From: a virus
Strand: one strand, 5' to 3'
Virus record (IMG/VR): IMGVR_UViG_3300021414_000013
Span: 1 to 21,244 of that record
DNA: 21,244 nucleotides
Shown here: positions 1 to 5,023 of the stretch, piece after piece
Layout of the letters: each line of letters begins with the position of its first letter
Position numbering within the stretch: position 1 is the first letter of the stretch
Notes under the pieces: generated by a model
The model's input: only the letters and a program-made list of their open reading frames with translations
Told to the model about the DNA's origin: nothing
Database searches by the model: none
Program-made: the position numbers and the translations under genes

Positions 1-1
1 T

Positions 2-208
2 ATCTGGGCAGACCGGGCCGAACTGACCCCCGGGCTGGTGGTCCTCGCGAAGATGCAGGACGGGGCCGGGGAGGCCACCTGGCATGACCTTGACAAGGAA
101 GACGTCGCGCCGCTGACGAAGGCCATTCACCTGACGGATGAGGAGCTGCTGGCGGAGCTTTCATATCGTTTTCGTAACTATAAAAACCTGACAACAGGCT
201 GCGAATAG
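2..208 (+). CDS. C-terminal end of an unidentified protein (5' truncated)
   Basis: An open frame enters from the left edge and runs 68 codons to a TAG at 206-208. The readable part is acidic and charged, with a TDEELLAELS stretch and an aromatic-basic end (SYRFRNYKN). I do not recognise a family. Codon use is high GC until the last 15 codons, which are noticeably AT-richer. It lies upstream of the ImmA-like gene and integrase on the same strand, so it may belong to the immunity/early region. A stem-loop follows immediately. The start and most of the gene are outside the window. Reading the strand as coding is well supported; function is unknown. Confidence 0.6.
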   Translation: MWADRAELTPGLVVLAKMQDGAGEATWHDLDKEDVAPLTKAIHLTDEELLAELSYRFRNYKNLTTGCE

Positions 209-209
209 G

Positions 210-243
210 CCGGGAACCCGCCTTCCCCGGCGGTGATTCCCGG
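210..243 (+). terminator. Stem-loop after the truncated gene
   Basis: CCGGGAA (210-216) pairs with TTCCCGG (237-243), and inside it CCGCC (218-222) pairs with GGCGG (229-233), leaving a small loop. The stem begins two bases after the stop codon of the truncated gene. There is no clear T-tract, so it could be a weak terminator or a 3'-end stabiliser. Confidence 0.45.
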
Positions 244-332
244 AAATACGTTCTAGTAACTTCTGGCAACACTGTTACGGTTACCCCGAATGCGGCACGG
301 CGCCGCACTCCACGCACACAGGGGACAATGCC
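244..332 (+). promoter_or_regulatory. Possible promoter/operator region upstream of the ImmA-int pair
   Basis: This stretch is AT-richer than its surroundings. It contains GTAAC (256-260), GTTAC (274-278) and a second GGTTAC (279-284), that is, an inverted plus a direct repeat of the same 5-mer. No convincing -35/-10 pair could be assigned. The position, between a stem-loop and the first gene of the ImmA-integrase pair, fits a promoter/operator, but this is inference. Confidence 0.25.
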
Positions 333-644
333 ATGACCACCACCACCGACGAGCTCTACACCCGCGAGGCCCTGACCCGGTCCATCGCCGAGCACCGCCG
401 CGGCCACGCCTACTACGGGACCATCTGCCCGAACGGATGCACCGAGGCGGGGAAGTGGGCCGCCCGCCGGCTCATCACCCCGCGGGCCATGCTCGCCGCA
501 GGACGGGCCGCCGGACGCTTCGACGGGATCGCCGCGAACCTCGGCGTCCTGCCGCGGGACGTCTACGCGTACATCTCAGACCTTGACGTCGACGAGTGGC
601 TGATCATGCAGCGGCTCCTCGGCCGGGACCTGACGGGCAGGTGA
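333..644 (+). CDS. ImmA/IrrE-like protein, short, with altered HExxH motif
   Basis: This 103-residue protein resembles the core of ImmA/IrrE (DUF955) metallopeptidases, which inactivate phage or ICE repressors by cleavage. The family pattern is a HExxH helix, then an E-A-x-x-[FW]-A-A-x-x-L-[LI]-x-P helix, then a helical DNA-binding-like tail. Here H21-R-R-G-H25 occupies the HExxH place, E38-A-G-K-W-A-A-R-R-L-I-T-P follows, and residues 63-90 carry the IAANLGV...VYAYISDL part. Both histidines and the third ligand glutamate (E38) can be placed, but the catalytic Glu is Arg (R22). The protein is short at the N terminus. The ATG at 333 follows AGGGG at suitable distance. The integrase starts 4 nt after its stop, so the two are probably co-transcribed. 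Family assignment is from pattern memory. Confidence 0.55.
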   Translation: MTTTTDELYTREALTRSIAEHRRGHAYYGTICPNGCTEAGKWAARRLITPRAMLAAGRAAGRFDGIAANLGVLPRDVYAYISDLDVDEWLIMQRLLGRDLTGR

Positions 645-648
645 AGCG

Positions 649-1755
649 GTGCGAGTGGAAGACCGCTGGGTGAGGCGGGACCGGACCCGTACGCCCGAAT
701 ACGGGAAGGGTAAGCGCTGGCGGGCCGTGTGGACCGAGGCCGGGGTCGAGAAAAAGAAGTCCTTCATAGTCAAGGACGCCGCCGCCAAGTTCCTCGCTGA
801 CAAGACGCTCAACGGCCCGGCGAACCCCGCCGCAGACCTGACCATCGGGGATATCTGGCCCGGCTACCGATCCACGAAGAACAGGATCGGCGCCGGGTCC
901 CAGGGCGCCTACGATGCCGCATGGAACCATCACCTCAAGGCCCGGTGGCAGGATGTCCGGGCCGCTGACGTCACCGCCGCCGCGATCAGGGAGTGGATCC
1001 CGTCCCTGCTCACCGTCCACGGCAAGCCGCTGTCCGCCGCCTATGAGGGCTACCTGATGGGCGTCATGAAGGCTGTCCTGGAACACGCGGTGGAGGCGAA
1101 GGCCATCACCGCTAACCCCATGGCCCGGGTGAAGCGCCGGAAGAAGCGTACCGTGCCGCGCCGGTACCTGACCGTGGCGCAGGCCGACGCTCTACTCGAG
1201 GCCGTCAAGCCTCACGATCTGGTGGTGCTGTTCATGCTCCGGACTGGGGCCCGGCGGGGCGAGGCGGCCACGGTGCGCGTATCGGACCTGGACGTGCGCC
1301 GGCGGCGGGTGCGGATCGAGTCGGCGATCGACGGCGACGGCACGGACGGGGAGACCAAGTCCGGGGAGCACCGGGACGTGCCAGTCTCCCCGGACCTGCT
1401 CGCCCGGCTCAAGGACGCCGCGAAAGGCAAGGGCCGGGATGCCTACCTGATGCCGGATCCGGACGGGAACGCCTGGACCCGGCACAAGTGGCGGCCGGTG
1501 TGGAACAAGGTTCGCGGGGTGACGGGCATACCTGACTTCGACACTCACGAGCTCCGGCACACAGCCATAAGCTGGGCGATCCATGCCGGGGCGAACGTCA
1601 AGACGATCCAGCGCATGGCCGGGCACGCCTCGGCGGCCATGAGTCTGGACGTCTACGGTCATCTGTGGGACGACGAACTCGACGCCGTTGTCAGTCGGGT
1701 GGATGAGATGCTGCAGGCCGAACGGGCTGGGGTCCGGAAAGCTGAACCTGACTGA
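649..1755 (+). CDS. int: Tyrosine recombinase (phage integrase)
   Basis: This 368-residue integrase carries out site-specific recombination between attP and a host tRNA gene. Residues 1-55 look like an AP2-like/arm-binding N-terminal domain (basic, RWRAVWTE...), 63-160 a SAM-like core-binding domain, and 170-355 the catalytic domain. The full catalytic set is visible: R202 (TGARRGE), K237 (TKSGEHRDVP), H300/R303 (HELRHT), H326 (AGH) and nucleophile Y336 (LDVYGHLW). It starts with GTG at 649 (GTG at 655 is an alternative), with an AGGTGA stretch overlapping the stop of the upstream ImmA-like gene. Length is normal for an actinophage tyrosine integrase. The probable attP core begins about 40 bp after its stop, as expected for this enzyme class. 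Confidence 0.96.
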   Translation: MRVEDRWVRRDRTRTPEYGKGKRWRAVWTEAGVEKKKSFIVKDAAAKFLADKTLNGPANPAADLTIGDIWPGYRSTKNRIGAGSQGAYDAAWNHHLKARWQDVRAADVTAAAIREWIPSLLTVHGKPLSAAYEGYLMGVMKAVLEHAVEAKAITANPMARVKRRKKRTVPRRYLTVAQADALLEAVKPHDLVVLFMLRTGARRGEAATVRVSDLDVRRRRVRIESAIDGDGTDGETKSGEHRDVPVSPDLLARLKDAAKGKGRDAYLMPDPDGNAWTRHKWRPVWNKVRGVTGIPDFDTHELRHTAISWAIHAGANVKTIQRMAGHASAAMSLDVYGHLWDDELDAVVSRVDEMLQAERAGVRKAEPD

Positions 1756-1797
1756 ATCCTCCCTAAGCCCGGAAATTCCGCGTATTCTAGGGGTTTC

Positions 1798-1846
1798 CGC
1801 ACGACTCATAATCGTGAGGTCGGGAGATCGAGCCTCCCCACCGCTA
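1798..1846 (+). other. attP: Probable attP core: 3' half of a tRNA gene with CAT anticodon
   Basis: The sequence folds as the 3' part of a tRNA. The anticodon stem is CACGA (1800-1804) with TCGTG (1812-1816), and the 7-base loop carries anticodon CAT (1807-1809). The variable region is AGGTC, the T-stem is GGGAG (1822-1826) with CTCCC (1834-1838) around loop ATCGAGC, and the 3' acceptor strand is 1839-1845 with discriminator A1846. No D-arm or 5' acceptor strand can be found upstream, so it is not a functional tRNA gene. The arm resembles elongator tRNA-Met more than initiator or Ile2, but this is not decisive. A tRNA 3' fragment beside int is the usual attachment core. Exact ends need the host tRNA. 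Confidence 0.8.
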
Positions 1847-1855
1847 CAGGTTACG

Positions 1856-1899
1856 AACCCCGCCATTCCGGTAAATTCCCCGGGATGGCGGGGTTTTTT
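1856..1899 (+). terminator. Strong rho-independent terminator beyond the attP core
   Basis: A 16-bp stem (1856-1871 with 1880-1895; one T-G pair) closes an 8-base loop and is followed by T's at 1894-1899. It ends rightward transcription from int. Because it lies on the opposite side of the core from int, integration would separate it from int and place it directly behind the restored host tRNA gene. Confidence 0.9.
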
Positions 1900-2021
1900 C
1901 ATGCCCTCGCATTTTCCTGTTGGAGCGTGCTACGTGGAGCATGTCGGCATGAATGCCCGAAAGTTACTAGGGGTAAAAGCGTCGTGCTGGATACAAACCT
2001 CCCGGAGGACTCCCTGGAAAC
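1900..2021. other. Non-coding region between the two convergent terminators
   Basis: This roughly 120-bp spacer holds no plausible gene. It separates the rightward int unit from the leftward late operon, and contains AAGTTACTAGGGG (1961-1973), which shares CTAGTAACTT in inverted orientation with 253-262. It may belong to the attP arm region. Confidence 0.4.
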
Positions 2022-2056
2022 ACAAAAGGCCCCGCCCTCCGGGTGGAGGACGGGGC
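2022..2056 (-). terminator. Terminator of the leftward late operon
   Basis: On the minus strand, a 12-bp stem with one mismatch (2045-2056 with 2029-2040, loop 2041-2044) is followed by TTTT (plus-strand A's at 2024-2027). It sits just after the holin-like gene and ends the late transcript. Confidence 0.85.
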
Positions 2057-2068
2057 GTCATGTTCGGG

Positions 2069-2323
2069 CTATTTCGTGTCGGGTGCCAGCCACGGGACGA
2101 ATCGGCGGATCAGGTCGTCCACGGCGGGCAGGGCCATGACGCGGGTGATGCCGGCGGCGACGGTGAGGGAGGTTGCCGCCCACTCGAGGCCGGGGTCGAT
2201 CCCTGCGGCCTCGATGATGAGCGCCCACGCGGCCGCCAGGCCGACCAGGAAGGCGAAGGCGGTACGGACGGTCGCCCGCCACGGGTAGGCCGTCTGGGTG
2301 GACGCCATGACATGCTCAGCCAT
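2069..2323 (-). CDS. Putative holin (two membrane segments)
   Basis: This 84-residue protein has a short polar N terminus and hydrophobic segments at about residues 20-40 (TAFAFLVGLAAAWALIIEAAG) and 46-65. A short charged C-terminal tail follows (DDLIRRFVPWLAPDTK). Size, two-segment topology and position directly after an amidase fit a class II-type phage holin, which permeabilises the membrane so the endolysin can act. The ATG at 2321-2323 overlaps the amidase stop (TAATG), indicating translational coupling. A second ATG at 2308 (MASTQ) would make a form five residues shorter, so dual starts are possible. No family is recognised by sequence; the call rests on topology and context. Confidence 0.7.
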   Translation of the reverse strand: MAEHVMASTQTAYPWRATVRTAFAFLVGLAAAWALIIEAAGIDPGLEWAATSLTVAAGITRVMALPAVDDLIRRFVPWLAPDTK

Positions 2324-3024
2324 TAGTCAGCCAGCCTTGCTGCTGCGCCGTCGAGTACCTTTTTGGTGATGGCGTCAACGTCAACGGCTCCAGCCTTGAT
2401 GCCGTTGATCCCTACAGCTACCTGCTGGATGAGGCGCTGCGTGACTTCCTCGGTGGCCCAGTTGTCGCTGATCGCCTTGTTGACGCAGGTCTGGATCCAC
2501 TCTTTGATTTCTTTCATCTGAGCAGGTGTCACTTCGTCCTCCTGGACTGTCGTTGATTGGGGATTGATGGCTGCGGATCCGGCGAGGCGGTCAATCTTGG
2601 GCAGGTCCCAGATGCCGGGGCAGGCGGTCGCGTTCCATTGCCGGTGCGGGGAGAGTGGCAGCGTGCCGTACTGGTCGCGCAGGTAGCGGACGAGCTCGGC
2701 GACGGTGGCGTAGTCCGCGTCGGTCGCTTCGGGGTGGCATTCGATGCCGATGGTTGTGGCGTTGCCCACGGCGTTGCCGGAGTGCCAGGCTGCGTCTTGC
2801 GGGCTGACGAGGCAGTCGATGCGGCCGGCACTGACGACGAAGTGCGCGGAGGTGGTGCCGGGGCCGCTGACGAAGAACTTCACGACGTCGTCATGCCGCT
2901 GGCCCGTGACGCCCCAGTGATGGATCACGATCCCGTCGATGGTCCTGGGACGACCGAACGCGGCGGGCACGAGCGCGGCGGGCGTGTAACCCTTCGCGGT
3001 CTGGGCTTCGTTGATGGTTGTCAT
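2323..3024 (-). CDS. Endolysin: N-acetylmuramoyl-L-alanine amidase (Amidase_2)
   Basis: The protein cleaves the bond between N-acetylmuramic acid and L-alanine in host peptidoglycan at lysis. Counting from the upstream GTG at 3030, the amidase fold spans roughly residues 25-150. It shows IDGIVIHHWG with zinc ligand H37 or H38, SAHFVV, AWHSGN (H83), IGIECHP (E97) and HRQWNATACPG with H129 and C137, the His/Cys zinc pair of the T7 lysozyme-like family. Residues 160-235 are a helical, probably cell-wall-binding or regulatory tail. No signal peptide is present, so it needs a holin. I prefer the ATG at 3024 (233 residues): AGGAGG lies 8 nt upstream of it but only 2 nt from the GTG. Holin-like and membrane coiled-coil genes flank it. 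Confidence 0.93.
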   Translation of the reverse strand: MTTINEAQTAKGYTPAALVPAAFGRPRTIDGIVIHHWGVTGQRHDDVVKFFVSGPGTTSAHFVVSAGRIDCLVSPQDAAWHSGNAVGNATTIGIECHPEATDADYATVAELVRYLRDQYGTLPLSPHRQWNATACPGIWDLPKIDRLAGSAAINPQSTTVQEDEVTPAQMKEIKEWIQTCVNKAISDNWATEEVTQRLIQQVAVGINGIKAGAVDVDAITKKVLDGAAARLAD

Positions 3025-3042
3025 TTTCACTGCCTCCTGGGC

Positions 3043-3435
3043 TTAGCGGCGGGCGTTGATGGCCTGCCACTGCGCGGCGACTGACTTCTCGAGGATGTCG
3101 ATCTGCCCGGCCGTGGTGGCGTCGGCGTTGGTGAGGGTCTGCACGTTCTCGTGGACGGCGGCGAGGTCGTTGTTCACGGCGGCGAACCCTTCGGTCACTT
3201 CGGCCTTGATCGCGTCGAGCCGGTCACTGATGGACGTTGGCCGGTTGTTGATGGATTGCTCTATGGCGTTGACTGTGGCCCGGGTTTCCTGCCCTTCGGC
3301 GCGGGTGTCCTGCGCTTCGATTTTCGCGGCCCGGGCTTCGGCGTGGGTTTTCTTCGTGTCGAAGTGTCCCTTGATGATCGCGGACAGTTGCAGGCCGAAC
3401 ATGCCGATGAGGGCGAGGATGACTGGCTCGCTCAT
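3043..3435 (-). CDS. Membrane-anchored coiled-coil protein (DUF2746-like)
   Basis: This 130-residue protein has an N-terminal hydrophobic segment (about residues 5-21) followed by a long charged helix. That helix is rich in Lys, Glu, Ala and Arg with heptad character (residues 28-130), and no enzyme motif is visible. This architecture, next to the lysis cassette, matches small actinophage membrane proteins annotated as DUF2746. Its job is unproven; a second holin, a lysis regulator or a spanin-like role are possible. It begins 3 nt after the tail-fibre stop with only a weak ribosome binding site, and ends about 20 nt before the amidase. Existence as a gene is well supported, function is not. 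Confidence 0.75.
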   Translation of the reverse strand: MSEPVILALIGMFGLQLSAIIKGHFDTKKTHAEARAAKIEAQDTRAEGQETRATVNAIEQSINNRPTSISDRLDAIKAEVTEGFAAVNNDLAAVHENVQTLTNADATTAGQIDILEKSVAAQWQAINARR

Positions 3436-3438
3436 GGG

Positions 3439-4953
3439 TCATGCCAGCCTTGTGAGCTTCAGGTACGAGCCGGCGTGCAGCACGGTGTCCGTTGCGTCAA
3501 GGGTGTTTTGGGCGAACATGAGCTGTACTGTTCCCGCCGTTGAACTGGTGATCAGCATGCCCTTGGGGAACGCGAAAATCTTGGTTCCCACTGCCGCGCC
3601 GCCGATGGAGCCGCCTTCCGTGATGGCGCGCACTTGCCGGGCAATGGAGTTGGTGGCGCTGGTGGAGCCGGTGGAGATGCCGTCGGGGATCCAGTTCATG
3701 GCGCACCCGGCCGGGTAGGTCCACGTGAAGGCGATGTCAGCGGCCTGGGACGCCGAGTAGATGAGTGAGCCGCTGATCTCATAAGTGGTGTTCGCCGCGA
3801 CGGGCAGGGCAAGCCCTGTTGCCGTTACGGGTGTTGTGGAGTTGTTGACGGTGATGTCGCTGCTGGTCTGGTAGAGCTTGATCGCGTCCTGTTTGAGCGC
3901 GTCGGCGGCGGCCTGGGCGGTGCTGACGGGCTTGTTCGCGTCGGAGGTGTTGTCAACATTGCCGAGCCCGACGTGGGTCTTGGTGATGCCGGTAGGGGTG
4001 CCAGTGAACGCGGGGGACGCGAGCGGGGCCTTGGCGTCAAGCGCTGCTTGCGCAGCGGTGCTGACGGGTTTGTTCGCATCCGACGTGTTATCCACGTTCC
4101 CGAGCCCGACGTCCGTCTTCGTGAACGTCTTGTTGCCGGCCATTGCCGTCGTGCCCGTGGTGCCGAGGGCGAGGCTGGATGTTCCGGCGCCGATCGCCGT
4201 TCGGGCAGCGGCTGCGTCCGCGGCGGTGACCACGGCCCGCCCGACCGTCGTCGAATCGCTGATGTCGGCGGCCGGGTGCGTGTGGGCAAGGGCGGCCCGG
4301 GTGGCGACCTGCGCGTCCGTGTAGCCCTTCGTCGCGGCGTCGGCGGCGGCGGCGGGGTCTCCGAACTTCGCCCGCCCGTTACTGTCGCGCTTGACCAGGG
4401 CCGAGGCGGTGGCGGTGGCGGTGGCGTTGTCGAACATGGCCTGCACCGCGTCAGCGGAGTCTGCGGCGTCCGCGGCGTAGGTTGCCGAGGCGGTCGCCGC
4501 TGCCTGCGCCGTGGCAGTCAATGCCGCGGCCTGCGCAGTCCCGACACCGGTAGAGGTGGGAACCTTGACGATGGTCGTCAGATCCAGCACCCCGTCGGAG
4601 GGGAGGAAGAACGCGTGGTCCGGGATGGTGAACTCGGCGTTCGTGAAGGCGTAGTGCGCCGTCCACGTCCAGCCCTGCACGGACAGGTCCGGGTCATCCC
4701 CGGCGATCAGGACCGCCCCGTGCGCACCCGGCAGGGTGGGGTCTGTTTCGTCCGGCCGGCAGAGGAAGCCCTCGACGTCCAGCACGCCCGTGACGGGGTC
4801 GTTGAGGATCGTTGCCGGCCACGGCGCCGCGGTCGGGTCCGGGAGGTACTGCACGCCCGGGGTGAACCGGATTGTACCCTGCGCCGGGGTGCCGTCCGGG
4901 AGGAAGAACTGGCCCGATACAAGGCCGGTAGAGAGGTTGGTGGGGAGTGGCAT
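3439..4953 (-). CDS. Tail fibre / minor tail protein
   Basis: This 504-residue fibre protein probably binds the host surface. Residues 1-130 form a beta-rich N-terminal domain, likely the attachment to the tail tip. Residues 135-185 are Ala/Thr-rich and probably coiled. Residues 222-232 carry AHTHPAADISD, an HxH motif seen in trimeric tail fibres. Residues 282-300 and 328-346 are two near-identical copies of a VGLGNVDNTSDANKP repeat common in phage fibres. Residues 360-504 form a C-terminal beta domain, probably the receptor-binding tip. The ATG follows GGAG with 7 nt spacing. A terminator-like pair of hairpins lies between it and the upstream tailspike gene, so its expression may differ from the rest of the operon. 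Confidence 0.88.
   Translation of the reverse strand: MPLPTNLSTGLVSGQFFLPDGTPAQGTIRFTPGVQYLPDPTAAPWPATILNDPVTGVLDVEGFLCRPDETDPTLPGAHGAVLIAGDDPDLSVQGWTWTAHYAFTNAEFTIPDHAFFLPSDGVLDLTTIVKVPTSTGVGTAQAAALTATAQAAATASATYAADAADSADAVQAMFDNATATATASALVKRDSNGRAKFGDPAAAADAATKGYTDAQVATRAALAHTHPAADISDSTTVGRAVVTAADAAAARTAIGAGTSSLALGTTGTTAMAGNKTFTKTDVGLGNVDNTSDANKPVSTAAQAALDAKAPLASPAFTGTPTGITKTHVGLGNVDNTSDANKPVSTAQAAADALKQDAIKLYQTSSDITVNNSTTPVTATGLALPVAANTTYEISGSLIYSASQAADIAFTWTYPAGCAMNWIPDGISTGSTSATNSIARQVRAITEGGSIGGAAVGTKIFAFPKGMLITSSTAGTVQLMFAQNTLDATDTVLHAGSYLKLTRLA
3916..4110 (-). repeat. Two-copy fibre repeat, 46-codon period
   Basis: The DNA starting at 3917 and at 4055 repeats with a 138-bp period inside the tail-fibre gene, encoding VGLGNVDNTSDANKPVSTA twice. 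The copies differ mostly at third codon positions, so the protein repeat is conserved by selection. It is a possible site for homologous exchange with other fibres. Confidence 0.85.
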
Positions 4954-4968
4954 GGTAGTGCTCCGTCC

Positions 4969-5009
4969 TGCCCCTGATCAGGGCATAAAAATAGCCCCGG
5001 TCAGGGGCA
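4969..5009 (-). terminator. Intra-operon terminator with a competing hairpin
   Basis: Read leftward, GCCCC (5008-5004) pairs with GGGGC (4998-4994) and is followed by TATTTTTAT (4993-4985), an intrinsic-terminator layout. It is followed by a second palindrome, CCCTGATCAGGG (4972-4983). The segment 5001-5009 can instead pair over 9 bp with 4969-4977, which would abolish the first stem. It lies between the tailspike stop and the tail-fibre start. Confidence 0.6.
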
Positions 5010-5023
5010 GGGCAAGGGGTGGG

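Larger units (their letters stand above)
1787..1974 (+). repeat. CTAGGGGT direct repeat flanking the attP core
   Basis: CTAGGGGT occurs at 1787-1794 and again at 1967-1974, one copy on each side of the tRNA-like core and outside the terminator. Integrase arm-type sites are often short direct repeats in such positions. An 8-mer pair can occur by chance, so this is only a candidate. Confidence 0.25.

Noticed and set aside
1798-1846. A complete tRNA-Met gene
   Set aside because: The D-arm and 5' acceptor strand are missing, so only the 3' half is present.
1192-1902. 236-residue minus-strand open frame
   Set aside because: It lies antisense to the integrase and has no ribosome binding site or recognisable domain; GC-rich coding creates long shadow frames.
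253-1970. CTAGTAACTT inverted pair (253-262 and 1961-1970) as paired regulatory sites
   Set aside because: Hundreds of chance 10-mer pairs are expected in 21 kb; no other support, so not claimed.
3973-4977. 334-residue Gly/Arg-rich plus-strand frame
   Set aside because: Antisense to the tail fibre; low-complexity and without ribosome binding site.
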